DNA of 64,000 nucleotides, taken from positions 372,001 through 436,000 of the forward strand of contig CALSQY010000001.1 in assembly GCA_943788615.1 (NCBI GenBank). Reading direction: 5' to 3'. The first letter of the stretch is position 1, and every line of letters starts with the position of its first letter. Shown here one piece after another: positions 35,026-44,329 of the stretch. The notes under the pieces were generated by a model. That model saw only the letters and a list, made by a program, of their open reading frames with translations. It was not told the origin of the DNA and searched no databases. Made by a program: the position numbers and the translations under genes. This DNA is from UBA4465 sp002292365. Its GTDB lineage: Bacteria > Bacteroidota > Bacteroidia > Cytophagales > Cyclobacteriaceae.

Positions 35026-36204
35026 ATGAAATATACCATGTCTGATAGGTACGCACAACGAGGAGTTTCAGCCGTCAAAGAAGATGTTCACAGGGCGATT
35101 GCACATATAGATAAGGGACTTTTTCCTAAAGCTTTTTGCAAAATAGTCCCTGATCTGCTAACAAAAAATGAGGATTATTGTGCCATCATGCACGCAGATG
35201 GGGCAGGGACTAAGTCTTCTTTGGCTTATATGTACTGGAAAGAAACAGGGGATATGTCTGTTTGGAAAGGAATTGCTCAGGATGCGGTGGTCATGAATAC
35301 AGATGATCTGCTGTGCGTGGGCTGTACTGAAAATATTTTGTTATCAAGCACCATCGGGAGGAACAAAAATAAAATACCCGGGGAGGTAATTGCAGCAATA
35401 ATAGAGGGGACAGAGGAAGTCTTAGAAATGTTGAGAAATCAAGGGATTGATATCATTTCAACAGGGGGTGAAACGGCCGATGTTGGAGACCTGGTTCGAA
35501 CCCTTATTGTAGACAGTACCGTGACGGCAAGAATGCCCAGGGGTAAAGTTATTGATAATGAACACATTGCTCCGGGCGATGTTATCGTAGGTCTTTCTTC
35601 TTTTGGACAGGCGAGCTATGAGTCAGCTTATAATGGAGGCATGGGAAGCAATGGCCTTACCTCAGCGCGACATGATGTTTTTTCAAAGGTTTACCAATCA
35701 AAATATCCTGAAGCTTTTGATCCATCGGTACCAATGGATCTAATTTTTAGTGGATCCAAACGCCTTACAGATCCGGTAAAAAACACGAGTTTGGATGTGG
35801 GAAAACTGTTATTGTCTCCTACTCGTACGTATGCTCCCATCATTAAAGCCATTTTAACTGAGCACCATGATCAAATTCATGGAATGATCCATTGTAGTGG
35901 AGGTGGTCAAACCAAGATTTTGCATTTTGTTGACCAATTAAAAATCAATAAAAATAATCTTTTTGAAGTACCTCCTTTATTTTCCTTAATTCAAAACGAG
36001 AGTAATACGAGTTGGCGTGAAATGTATCAGGTGTTTAATATGGGTCATAGATTTGAGCTTTATGTTCCCGAAGAAGTAGTTGATGACCTTATTGAAATTT
36101 CAGAATCTTTCAATGTTCAGGCACAGGTGGTGGGACATGTAGAGTCAGCGTCCACCAAAGAGCTGCTTATACAAACGGCTATGGGCTCCTTCGAATACCA
36201 TTAG
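35026..36204 (+). CDS. purM: phosphoribosylformylglycinamidine cyclo-ligase (AIR synthase)
   Basis: 392 residues. PurM makes aminoimidazole ribonucleotide from FGAM with ATP in purine synthesis. The ADGAGTKSSLA segment (about 45-55), QDAVVMNTDDLLCVG, and STGGETADVGDLVRT are the conserved nucleotide- and metal-binding parts; a C-terminal half with GMIHCSGGGQTK follows. This longer form is the usual one in Bacteroidota. Cytosolic. The gene starts MKYTMSDRYAQRGV; the second ATG, four codons in, is an alternative. Confidence 0.9.
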   Translation: MKYTMSDRYAQRGVSAVKEDVHRAIAHIDKGLFPKAFCKIVPDLLTKNEDYCAIMHADGAGTKSSLAYMYWKETGDMSVWKGIAQDAVVMNTDDLLCVGCTENILLSSTIGRNKNKIPGEVIAAIIEGTEEVLEMLRNQGIDIISTGGETADVGDLVRTLIVDSTVTARMPRGKVIDNEHIAPGDVIVGLSSFGQASYESAYNGGMGSNGLTSARHDVFSKVYQSKYPEAFDPSVPMDLIFSGSKRLTDPVKNTSLDVGKLLLSPTRTYAPIIKAILTEHHDQIHGMIHCSGGGQTKILHFVDQLKINKNNLFEVPPLFSLIQNESNTSWREMYQVFNMGHRFELYVPEEVVDDLIEISESFNVQAQVVGHVESASTKELLIQTAMGSFEYH

Positions 36205-36208
36205 CAAA

Positions 36209-36555
36209 TCAATAAAAAGCATCTTCAAGAAGGGTAATCATTTCATCTGAGACCAAAATACTGATGATATCAAAGCGGATGTCTTTTTCTCAATGGATTT
36301 GGTGAATATAAGTATCGGCAGATTAAATAATATTTTCTTTTGTCTTTTAGAAACAAAATCTTCAGGTTTTCTGAAATTAACATTTTTCCGATACTTCACT
36401 TCAATAAAAACCAATAGTTGGTTGGATGAGATCCCAATTAAATCTATTTCACCCCGCTTATAACGATAGTTTTCTTCTATAATTTTTGTGCCTACAGATT
36501 CTAGATGTTTTTTGGCTAAGGCTTCCCCTAATTTTCCTTTAACTTTGTTTTCCAA
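36209..36555 (-). pseudogene. yraN: YraN-family protein, broken by a frameshift and a stop codon
   Basis: The first 75 or so residues read as a normal YraN (GKLGEALAKKHLESVG, RYKRGEIDLIG, LVFIEVKYR, PEDFVSKRQKK), an endonuclease-like fold protein. After KKIL the frame drifts and ends at 36238 with unrelated residues. Shifting by one base near 36322-36327 restores the family's C-terminus, SADTYIHQIH-x-EKDIRFDIISIL and EDAF, ending at 36209; the x is a TGA (36292-36290) where Trp is expected. One missing base plus one nonsense codon would have to be repaired to give the normal 115 residues, so this looks like a real pseudogene rather than a single read error. Confidence 0.8.
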
Positions 36556-36569
36556 AATGAAGATTCTTT

Positions 36570-37544
36570 ATGGCGTATCCATTAAAATTTAAAACCATTT
36601 ATAAGGATAAGATTTGGGGTGGAAATAAGATTAAAAATCTCCTAAATAAAGATTACGGTGACTTGCCTAATTGCGGGGAGACTTGGGAGCTTTCTGCAGT
36701 ATCTGGAGACATCTCCGTGGTTAGTAATGGTCTTTGGAGAGGTCAGGATCTTAAATCGCTATTAGCGCAACACGGGGCTGCCATTATGGGGGTAAAATTA
36801 TATGAGAAATTTGGTACAGATTTCCCTTTGTTGATCAAATTTATTGATGCAAATCAGGATCTTTCAATTCAAGTGCATCCAGATGATGCATTGGCCAAAA
36901 AACGGCATCAGGGCTTGGGAAAAACTGAAATGTGGTATGTGTTACAAGCGGATCCAAAGGCCTCACTGATTACCGGTTTTAATCGACCAATGTCTCAAGG
37001 GGAGTATTTAGAGAAGTTTGAATCAGGAAATTTAATGGAAATTCTGAATCAAGAGCAAGTAGCCAAAGGGGATGTTTTTTTCTTACCAGCAGGTCGGATA
37101 CATACCATTGGCAAAGGGGTGTTAATTGCTGAAATACAGCAAACCTCAGATATCACCTATCGCATTCATGATTTCGGCCGTACAGATAATCAAGGAAATG
37201 AGCGGGACTTACACATTGAAGAATCATTGGAAGCCATCGACTACACCTATCAACCAAATTATAAAACTAGCTATGATGAGGAATCCAACAAACGGGTCTC
37301 ATTGGTTACATGTCCTTACTTTGTGACGAACAAACTAAGCTTGACCTATAAAAAAACATTAGAGGCACCTCAAATAGCAGGATTCAAAATATATATGTGT
37401 ATTGAGGGCTCAGCTAAAATAGTTAATGGTGACGAAGAGACTCTTTTAGTAAAAGGGGAAACGGTTTTGATACCTGCTATGTTATCCACTTATGAAATTA
37501 AAGCGGATGCTGAAGTTATACTTTTGGAAACCTATATCGCATAA
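36570..37544 (+). CDS. type I mannose-6-phosphate isomerase
   Basis: 324 residues. Interconverts mannose-6-phosphate and fructose-6-phosphate. Zinc ligands and active site are visible as SIQVHPDD (about 105-112), KTEMWYVL, PAGRIHTIG (about 175-183) and YRIHDFGR. The start MAYPLKFKTIYKDKIWGG is typical of the shorter bacterial ManA class. It begins 14 bp from the divergent yraN remnant and its stop overlaps the lipB ATG by 1 nt. Confidence 0.88.
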   Translation: MAYPLKFKTIYKDKIWGGNKIKNLLNKDYGDLPNCGETWELSAVSGDISVVSNGLWRGQDLKSLLAQHGAAIMGVKLYEKFGTDFPLLIKFIDANQDLSIQVHPDDALAKKRHQGLGKTEMWYVLQADPKASLITGFNRPMSQGEYLEKFESGNLMEILNQEQVAKGDVFFLPAGRIHTIGKGVLIAEIQQTSDITYRIHDFGRTDNQGNERDLHIEESLEAIDYTYQPNYKTSYDEESNKRVSLVTCPYFVTNKLSLTYKKTLEAPQIAGFKIYMCIEGSAKIVNGDEETLLVKGETVLIPAMLSTYEIKADAEVILLETYIA

Positions 37545-38272
37545 TGCAAAATAAAGTTGTAGAATTTCGGCATTTGGGATTACTTGATTATCTGAGGGCG
37601 CTTGATTATCAAGAAAAGCTATTCAAGAAGACCATAGATTTAAAAATCAAAAACAGAAACCAGCCTCCAGACGCCCAAGAAATTACGCCCAACTATTTGC
37701 TTTTCTTGTATCATCCTCACGTTTATACATTAGGTAAAAGTGGAAAAGAGGATCATTTGCTATTAGATAAAAAGGGACTGCTTGAAAAGGAAGCGACCTA
37801 TCACCGTATCAGCCGAGGAGGTGACATAACTTATCATGGGCCCGGTCAAATTGTAGGATATCCAATCCTAGATTTGGATAATTTTTTTACTGATATTCAT
37901 AAATATCTTAGGCTTTTGGAGGAGGCGGTGATTCGAACTTTGGCCTCTTATGATATGGTAGCTGGGAGAATTGAAGGATTGACGGGAGTTTGGTTGGATG
38001 TAAATGACCCTCATAAAACACGAAAAATATGTGCCTTTGGCGTCAAGTCGAGTAGATGGGTAACCATGCATGGACTGGCTTTAAATGTAAATGTAGATCT
38101 TGAGTATTTTAAAAATATTATTCCTTGTGGTATTGATGATAAAGCGGTTACCTCAATGCATCAAGAACTAGGGAGACTTGTAGCGCTGAATGAAGTCGAA
38201 TATAGATTGCGTCAACATATTTCAGAACTTTTTCAAATGCAATGGAAAGAGGATTCTCCTGCAATGGAATAG
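37544..38272 (+). CDS. lipB: octanoyl-[acyl carrier protein]:protein N-octanoyltransferase (LipB)
   Basis: 242 residues. Transfers octanoate to apo lipoyl domains, the first step of lipoate synthesis. The conserved core RISRGGDITYHGPGQIVGYP (about 88-107), the lysine motif KICAFGVKSSRWVTMHG and the catalytic cysteine in IIPCGIDDKAVTSM are intact. The TAATG overlap with the isomerase gene suggests translational coupling. Confidence 0.93.
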   Translation: MQNKVVEFRHLGLLDYLRALDYQEKLFKKTIDLKIKNRNQPPDAQEITPNYLLFLYHPHVYTLGKSGKEDHLLLDKKGLLEKEATYHRISRGGDITYHGPGQIVGYPILDLDNFFTDIHKYLRLLEEAVIRTLASYDMVAGRIEGLTGVWLDVNDPHKTRKICAFGVKSSRWVTMHGLALNVNVDLEYFKNIIPCGIDDKAVTSMHQELGRLVALNEVEYRLRQHISELFQMQWKEDSPAME

Positions 38273-38358
38273 TTAATTTGGAGTCAATCAAGAACAATAG
38301 TTGATGATCTGATGGTATTATGTTTATCCAATCATTAACTTAATAAACTACACTCTTG

Positions 38359-38388
38359 TTTACTTCGAAACCCTTTTGACTAATTTTG
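38359..38388 (+). promoter_or_regulatory. Bacteroidota-type promoter directly before a coding region
   Basis: TTT at 38359-38361, 19 bp, then TAATTTTG at 38381-38388, an exact TAnnTTTG match. Only 7 bp separate the box from the ATG at 38396, so the mRNA would have little or no leader. Confidence 0.6.
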
Positions 38389-38395
38389 TATAAAG

Positions 38396-38779
38396 ATGAA
38401 AAAAGATATTCTTTATTTACCCGTAGAGCAAGTCGCTATGGTCATTATGCCTTCAGAGGGGAATGAACTATGGCAAGTTTATTTAATCAACAGGAATAAG
38501 AACAATTTAGAAACTGTTTTAGTTACCTCAAAGGGGTACAATGGAGATCAAAAAACTTCATTATTACGCCATGTCATTCCCTATTTAGAAGCGGGATCTT
38601 TGGCCTTAATTGAATCCATAAGTCCTGAGGTTTTTCATTTTACCAATGAATTTTGGATTAGTTTCTACATTGGGGCACAAATTTATGATAAGAAATATAT
38701 CTATTTACCTTCGTCGATCAATGCTTCCAACCTAAGCTACATTGAAGAGCTCAAACAAAAAGGAGTATTGCATTTATGA
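38396..38779 (+). CDS. conserved Bacteroidota small protein of unknown function
   Basis: 127 residues, no signal or membrane segment. The blocks VYLINRNKNNLETVLVTSKGY, TSLLRHVIPYLEAGS, and PEVFHFTNEFWISFYIG...YDKKYIYLP are conserved in a Bacteroidota-wide family that carries no solid function. Its stop overlaps the ATG of the DEDD exonuclease gene by 4 nt, followed 3 bp on by rnr, so a role around nucleic-acid turnover is possible but unproven. Confidence 0.65.
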   Translation: MKKDILYLPVEQVAMVIMPSEGNELWQVYLINRNKNNLETVLVTSKGYNGDQKTSLLRHVIPYLEAGSLALIESISPEVFHFTNEFWISFYIGAQIYDKKYIYLPSSINASNLSYIEELKQKGVLHL

Positions 38780-39501
38780 ATTCCGAATTAAAAAACTTGT
38801 TGATCATTGATATTGAAACGGTGAGTGGATCCTCAAGTTTTGAGACACTACCTGAAAATTTGCGATATCATTGGGAAAGAAAAGCCCTTCAATTGCGCAA
38901 TGATGATGAAAAATCAGCGAGTGATTTGTATTTTGAAAAAGCAGGAATTTTTGCTGAATTTGGAAAAATCATTGTCATCGCCGTGGGGATATTTCATGAA
39001 GTTGAGGGGGAGGCTGCCCTACGGGTTACTTCCTTTCAAGATCATGATGAGGCAAAATTGCTATATGCGTTTAAAGTATTTTTAGAGACCAAATTCAATC
39101 AACAATATTTAAAATTATGTGGTCATAATGGGAGAGAATTTGATTTTCCTTTTCTGTGTCGACGCATGATTGTCAACGAAGTACCCATTCCTCAAGCCTT
39201 AAATTTATCTGGAAAAAAGCCATGGGAAGTACAGCATATCGACACCATGGACCTCTGGAAGTTTGGGGACAAAAAAAATTATATGTCTTTAGATTTATTG
39301 ACGTCCTTATTTAATATCGATTCGAGTAAATCAAATATTGACGGTTCTCAAGTCAATAAGGTATATTACAGTGATAATCAGGGTCTCATGGAGATTGTGA
39401 ATTATTGTCAAGGAGATGTGATTGCCACAGCTCAAGTTTATTTAAAATTGAAAGGTTTGCCCGCGGTCAAGAAAAAAAATATTACGCGTGTTGATCAATA
39501 A
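38776..39501 (+). CDS. DEDD-family 3'-5' exonuclease
   Basis: 241 residues with an RNase H-like 3'-5' exonuclease fold. Exo I is LLIIDIETVSG (about 8-18, Asp and Glu), Exo II is LCGHNGREFDFPFLCRRM (about 115-132), and the late motif YCQGDVIATAQVY (about 212-224) supplies the last Asp. This resembles the predicted exonuclease related to the PolB proofreading domain. It is coupled to the small protein gene upstream and 3 bp before rnr. DNA or RNA preference cannot be told. Confidence 0.82.
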   Translation: MNSELKNLLIIDIETVSGSSSFETLPENLRYHWERKALQLRNDDEKSASDLYFEKAGIFAEFGKIIVIAVGIFHEVEGEAALRVTSFQDHDEAKLLYAFKVFLETKFNQQYLKLCGHNGREFDFPFLCRRMIVNEVPIPQALNLSGKKPWEVQHIDTMDLWKFGDKKNYMSLDLLTSLFNIDSSKSNIDGSQVNKVYYSDNQGLMEIVNYCQGDVIATAQVYLKLKGLPAVKKKNITRVDQ

Positions 39502-39504
39502 CAT

Positions 39505-41667
39505 ATGTCTAGAAAAAAGAAATCATCAAGTACTCATGGAAAAATTCCACGAGTCAAAATCAAGATAAAGGAAGAGGTCAAATTACATTTTCAAAATAGA
39601 CCCAATGAGTCGTTTAGTTTCAGTCAGGTAGTTAAACACTTGAGAATACGGGATGGTAAATCCAAAGAGTTTATAAAGGAATTATTGTTTAAAATGGAGG
39701 CCGAAAGGCAATTGCGTCGTGGAACTGATGGGCGATGGATTACCGCTAAAGAGCCTACCTATTATGAGGGAACGGTTGATCATGTCAATCCTAAGTTTGC
39801 CTATATCATGGTGGCATCGCTTTCAGATGATGTTTGGGTAAAATCCAAAGACTTGAATTTTGCCATGCACGGAGATACCGTTACTATTCAGATGATGAGT
39901 GGAGCAAAGGCCAGTCAACGACCCGAGGGACGTGTGATTTCCATAGTTAAGCGGGCCAAAAATGAATTTGTAGGGCGACTTGAAGTATCTCAGAAATTTG
40001 GTTTTGTGGTGTTGGATAGTAGAAATATTTTTTTCGACGTGATGGTTTACCCACAAAAATTTAAAGAGGCTATTCATAACGATAAGGTTTTAGTAAAGAT
40101 TGATAAATGGGCCAATAAGGAAAATAAAAGTCCCCTTGGAAGTATAACCCATGTCTTGGGTCAAGCAGGAGAAAACAACACTGAGATTCATGCGATTATG
40201 GCAGAATATGGTCTGCCTTTCGAATTTTCTAAAAAAGTAGAAGCAGCGGCAGCGCTCATTCCTGTAGCCATCTCAAAGGAGGAAATAAACAAGCGAAGAG
40301 ATTTTAGAAAGAAGGTGACGTTCACTATTGACCCCCACGATGCGAAAGATTTTGATGACGCGTTATCTGTAAAAAAAATGGAGAATGGGCATGTTGAAGT
40401 AGGTATTCATATAGCGGATGTTTCGCATTATGTTACACCCGATTCCTTACTTGAAAAAGAAGCTTTTGAACGGGCGACTTCTGTTTATTTAGTGGATAGA
40501 ACCATACCTATGTTGCCTGAAAAATTGTCTAATGGCTTGTGCTCATTGCGACCGAAAGAAGAAAAGTTAACCTTCTCGGCGGTTTTTGAAATCAATGATC
40601 AAGGAAAAGTATTTGGCAAATGGTTTGGAAGAACGGTCATCTATTCGGACAGAAGATTTGCTTATGAAGATGCCCAAGAAATTATTGAAGGAAATGCGGG
40701 AGATTATCAAGATGAAATATTACTCCTCAATGACCTCGCTGGAAAAATCCGGAAGCAGCGTTTCGCCAATGGAGCGGTAAACTTTGAATCGGTAGAAGTA
40801 AAATTTAGATTGGATGAGAAAGGGAAGCCTTTGGAAGTGATATCCAAAGAGCGAAAAGAAGCTCATAAGATGATCGAAGAATTCATGCTCTTGGCTAATA
40901 GGGAGGTCGCTACTTTTATTTTTGATAAGAAAAAAGGTAAACAACCAGAAGACAGTCTTCCTTTTGTATACCGAGTTCATAATGACCCGGACTCAGAAAA
41001 GTTAGATAATTTTTCAAATTTTGCAAGTAAGTTTGGCCATCAACTTTTGACCCAAGGAAGAATCTCTAAAAATCTAAATAAATTATTGGCAGACATACAA
41101 GGTAAGCCAGAACAGCATGTATTAGAGTCCATAGCCATCAGATCCATGGCCAAAGCACGGTACACCACAGAAGCTAAGGGTCATTTTGGCTTGGCCTTTG
41201 AGCATTATACCCATTTTACTTCCCCCATTCGCAGGTATCCCGATGTAATGGTTCATAGGTTGCTTTGGGATTATTTGGAAGGAAAAAACCCTCCCGAAAA
41301 AGAGGCCATCGAACAAAAATGCATGCACTCATCAGAACGAGAGAAAAGGGCTGCCGAGGCAGAAAGAGCATCCATAAAATTCAAGCAGGTTGAATTTATG
41401 TCCGGAATGTTAGGAGAAACTTTTGATGGAATTGTATCAGGGGTGACTGAATGGGGCTTATTTGTAGAAATCAGTGCCACTAAATGTGAGGGAATGATTA
41501 GAATTGTAGATATAGACCATGATCAGTTTCAATATGATGAAAAGCAATATCGGATCGTCGGCAGACGGACTGGGGGAATAATTTCCTTGGGTGATGAGAT
41601 TCATGTCAAGGTGGTAAAAACAGACATAGACCGAAGAACGATAGATTTGCTTTGGGTTGAAAAATAA
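39505..41667 (+). CDS. rnr: ribonuclease R
   Basis: 720 residues. Processive 3'-5' exoribonuclease that degrades structured RNA. Domains: N-terminal helix-turn-helix and cold-shock regions (about 20-220), the RNB catalytic domain with TIDPHDAKDFDDALS (about 272-286) and HYTHFTSPIRRYPDVMVHRLL (in two parts about 570-590), and a C-terminal S1 domain (GIVSGVTEWGLFVEI). All catalytic Asp residues are present. It is last in the unit with the small protein and DEDD exonuclease genes. Confidence 0.94.
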   Translation: MSRKKKSSSTHGKIPRVKIKIKEEVKLHFQNRPNESFSFSQVVKHLRIRDGKSKEFIKELLFKMEAERQLRRGTDGRWITAKEPTYYEGTVDHVNPKFAYIMVASLSDDVWVKSKDLNFAMHGDTVTIQMMSGAKASQRPEGRVISIVKRAKNEFVGRLEVSQKFGFVVLDSRNIFFDVMVYPQKFKEAIHNDKVLVKIDKWANKENKSPLGSITHVLGQAGENNTEIHAIMAEYGLPFEFSKKVEAAAALIPVAISKEEINKRRDFRKKVTFTIDPHDAKDFDDALSVKKMENGHVEVGIHIADVSHYVTPDSLLEKEAFERATSVYLVDRTIPMLPEKLSNGLCSLRPKEEKLTFSAVFEINDQGKVFGKWFGRTVIYSDRRFAYEDAQEIIEGNAGDYQDEILLLNDLAGKIRKQRFANGAVNFESVEVKFRLDEKGKPLEVISKERKEAHKMIEEFMLLANREVATFIFDKKKGKQPEDSLPFVYRVHNDPDSEKLDNFSNFASKFGHQLLTQGRISKNLNKLLADIQGKPEQHVLESIAIRSMAKARYTTEAKGHFGLAFEHYTHFTSPIRRYPDVMVHRLLWDYLEGKNPPEKEAIEQKCMHSSEREKRAAEAERASIKFKQVEFMSGMLGETFDGIVSGVTEWGLFVEISATKCEGMIRIVDIDHDQFQYDEKQYRIVGRRTGGIISLGDEIHVKVVKTDIDRRTIDLLWVEK

Positions 41668-41686
41668 CCTACTTTGAAAGATTTGA

Positions 41687-41716
41687 TTGATCTTTGTTAG
41701 GATAGGGCTAATTTGG
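41687..41716 (+). promoter_or_regulatory. possible promoter of the polyprenyl synthase gene
   Basis: TTG at 41687-41689, exactly 19 bp, then TAATTTGG at 41709-41716, one base away from TAnnTTTG. It would give a leader of about 65 nt before the ATG at 41787. Confidence 0.4.
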
Positions 41717-41786
41717 AACGGTGACGTTAGGGAGTAATAAATTTTTCAGCGCCCTTTTAATCACAGATTTAGTACACATTAAATAA

Positions 41787-42761
41787 ATGGAATCAATAAT
41801 CACTTTACGAAAATCAATTGATACTCGCTTGGTTCAATTAGAGGTAAAAGCACAGCCTCGGAACCTTTATGAACCCATTGGCTACTTATTGGCTTTGGGT
41901 GGAAAAAGATTTAGACCTTTGCTGGTTTTGTTGACTGCACAGCTGCGAGGGATGCAGAATCCAAAAGCATTAGATCCAGCCTTAGCGGTCGAAGTATTTC
42001 ATAATTTCACCTTAATGCATGATGATATTATGGATGCAGCACCGCTCCGTAGAGGTCAGCCCTCAGTTCATGAAAAGTGGAATCAAAATACCGCCATCTT
42101 AAGTGGCGATGCGATGTTCGTAAAAGCCTATCAACTGATCACTAAGATCGATCCCAGTTACTTATTATTGGCTATGAATCGATTTAATGAAACGGCTTTG
42201 GAAGTCTGTGAAGGGCAGCAATTGGATTTGGATTTTGAGCAGATCGTCGATGTTTCTCAAGCAGATTATTTGGAGATGATTAGGTTGAAGACCGCGGTAT
42301 TATTGGGTTTTAGTATGGAATTAGGAGGGATAATGGGCGGCTTTGGGCGTGAGGATCAAGAGCGACTCTATAAGGTGGGAGAAAACCTAGGGCTCGGCTT
42401 CCAGTTGATGGATGATTTGTTAGATGTTTATGGAGATCAACAAAAAGTAGGTAAGCAAGTGGGGGGAGACATTATCGCCAATAAAAAAACATTTTTAATG
42501 ATCAATGCTTTAGATCTTGCAGGAACCGATGTGCGTAGCCAATTGAATGGCTGGATCAGTATGAGGGATGTAGATTCTATGGAGAAAGTAGCAGGCGTTA
42601 AAAATATCTTTAATGACTTGGGAATCCCCCAGCTCGTAAAAATTAAAATGGATGCTTATTTTGATGAGGCTTTTAGATTGCTTAAAACCATTGATTGTGA
42701 TAAAGAAGGCCTTGATTTTTTCAATAATTTTGCAAAAAGCTTGATTAAAAGAGAAGGCTAG
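41787..42761 (+). CDS. trans-polyprenyl diphosphate synthase
   Basis: 324 residues. Makes a polyprenyl diphosphate from IPP and an allylic primer, for quinone tails or other isoprenoids. The two Asp-rich motifs that bind Mg-diphosphate are LMHDDIMDAAPLRRG (about 78-92) and QLMDDLLDVYGD (about 209-220); GGKRFRP near residue 34 binds IPP. Small residues precede the first motif, but chain length cannot be fixed by eye. It is followed by a rhomboid gene 23 bp on. Confidence 0.9.
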   Translation: MESIITLRKSIDTRLVQLEVKAQPRNLYEPIGYLLALGGKRFRPLLVLLTAQLRGMQNPKALDPALAVEVFHNFTLMHDDIMDAAPLRRGQPSVHEKWNQNTAILSGDAMFVKAYQLITKIDPSYLLLAMNRFNETALEVCEGQQLDLDFEQIVDVSQADYLEMIRLKTAVLLGFSMELGGIMGGFGREDQERLYKVGENLGLGFQLMDDLLDVYGDQQKVGKQVGGDIIANKKTFLMINALDLAGTDVRSQLNGWISMRDVDSMEKVAGVKNIFNDLGIPQLVKIKMDAYFDEAFRLLKTIDCDKEGLDFFNNFAKSLIKREG

Positions 42762-42784
42762 TAAATATAAAAGCAAATAATTAA

Positions 42785-43408
42785 ATGATGAGTTTAAATT
42801 TAATCATTATTGTGTTGACGTTATTGATCAGTATTTATGCACAGAACAATACGAATCTTTATGTCCAACTTATGATGAATCCACATGAGGTCATGAAGAG
42901 GCACCAATATTGGAGACTAATTACTTCGGGTCTCGTCCACGACGGCTATTCACATTTGGGATTTAATATGTTTACACTGTACTTTTTTGGTGGTGCTGTG
43001 GAGCAATATTTCGGTTATATTTTGGGATCAAATGCGGCTGTTGTATTTGTTTTCTTCTATCTGTCTGCCCTTGTTGTTTCAGATTTTCCAGGATTTTTAA
43101 AAAATAGAAATAGGCCTGGATATAATACCTTAGGAGCCTCTGGAGCAGTTTCAGCTATGGTATTTGCGAGTATCATCTATGCCCCCTTGAACAAAATATG
43201 TCTTTTCGCAGTACTTTGTTTTCCTGGATTTATCTTGGGAGTTATTTTTCTCATTTATTCTTTTACCCAAGGGAAAAACCTATCTCAAAACATCAACCAC
43301 GAAGCCCATTCGTATGGTGCCTTGTATGGAATTGTTTTCAGTATTTGGATACATCCTGAGTCAGCAGCCATATTCCTAGAAAAAATCTTAAGCTATAGCC
43401 CTTTTTAA
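42785..43408 (+). CDS. rhomboid-family intramembrane serine protease
   Basis: 207 residues, about six hydrophobic segments. The catalytic Ser is in GASGAVSAM (about residues 118-126) and the catalytic His in HEAHSYGALYG (about 178-188); the N-terminal YWRLITSGLVHDGYSHLGFNM has the usual HxxxN-type oxyanion motif region. Cleaves within or next to transmembrane helices; the target is unknown. Convergent with the FKBP lipoprotein gene. Confidence 0.87.
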   Translation: MMSLNLIIIVLTLLISIYAQNNTNLYVQLMMNPHEVMKRHQYWRLITSGLVHDGYSHLGFNMFTLYFFGGAVEQYFGYILGSNAAVVFVFFYLSALVVSDFPGFLKNRNRPGYNTLGASGAVSAMVFASIIYAPLNKICLFAVLCFPGFILGVIFLIYSFTQGKNLSQNINHEAHSYGALYGIVFSIWIHPESAAIFLEKILSYSPF

Positions 43409-43409
43409 G

Positions 43410-43466
43410 CCTAAAAAAACTAACCAAAATGAATGAGTAGGGCCTTTAAATGAGTTTTTTTTTAGG
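43410..43466. terminator. long-loop bidirectional terminator between rhomboid and FKBP genes
   Basis: CCTAAAAAAACT (43410-43421) can pair with AGTTTTTTTTTAGG (43453-43466, two extra T), giving T runs for both strands. The loop is 31 nt, and the second arm includes the FKBP stop codon. Confidence 0.4.
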
Positions 43467-44133
43467 TTTCGATAGAAATCAGTTCGACTTCAAATATTAA
43501 TACAGATCTAGGAGGAATGGGACCTGACCCTCTTTCTCCATAACCCAACTCGTAAGGGATGGTAAGTTCAATTTTACCTCCTACATTAATGAGTTGTACT
43601 CCTTCCGTCCATCCGGGGATGACACCACTTAAAGGGAAAGAGATAGGCTCACCGCGCTCGACAGAAGAGTCAAAAACAGTTCCATCTATCAATGTACCAG
43701 TATAATGTACCGTAACAGTACTTTCAGCGGTGGGAAACTCTCCTGTACCGGCCTGTAAAATTTTGTATTGAAGGCCACTGGCTGTAGTTTGGACACCTTC
43801 TTTAGTAGCATTTTCTTGAAGAAAAGCTACTCCTTCTTCTGCTAGGCTCTCCGTTTTTCTCTCATTGAAGGCCATATAAACTTGTTGACATTGCTCCATA
43901 GTCAGTCGGCTGGTATCGCTTAGGGCTTCTCTAAATGCTGCGGTAACCATGGCTATATCGATATCTTCTAGCTGTGGTTTAATTTGTTCTGCCAATAGGG
44001 CACCAAAACTGTAGCTTAAGCTATCTTTAAACGTTTTAAGTTGGACTTGCGCAGATGCTGATTTATCCGAACAGTTTGAGAATAGTGCTACTATAGCTAC
44101 TAAAATCGAAATTTGAATTTTTTGCATGATCAT
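43462..44133 (-). CDS. FKBP-type peptidyl-prolyl isomerase lipoprotein
   Basis: 223 residues; starts at ATG 44133 or the ATG two codons later. Lipoprotein signal with lipobox ALFSNC (Cys about residue 21). An N-terminal helical dimerisation region (about 30-105), like FkpA/Mip, leads to a C-terminal FKBP domain with TVHYTGTLIDGTVFDSSVER, VIPGWTEGVQLI and IPYELGYGERG. It should fold periplasmic proteins at cis-trans proline bonds, anchored to a membrane. Confidence 0.9.
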   Translation of the reverse strand: MIMQKIQISILVAIVALFSNCSDKSASAQVQLKTFKDSLSYSFGALLAEQIKPQLEDIDIAMVTAAFREALSDTSRLTMEQCQQVYMAFNERKTESLAEEGVAFLQENATKEGVQTTASGLQYKILQAGTGEFPTAESTVTVHYTGTLIDGTVFDSSVERGEPISFPLSGVIPGWTEGVQLINVGGKIELTIPYELGYGERGSGPIPPRSVLIFEVELISIET

Positions 44134-44329
44134 AAAATGAAATGCGAATATAATGGGTTTTTATTGAATTATTAAAAATAAGGCAAATATGAATCCTTCA
44201 AAAGGCTCAAAATTTATCTAAGCACCTCTTTTTAAGAGAAATTAATTGAGCATTAATATGGATTCGATTTAAGATTAAAAAGGGCCAATCTAAAAAACTG
44301 ATTTAATTTGCATCTTAAACGGAGCATTC

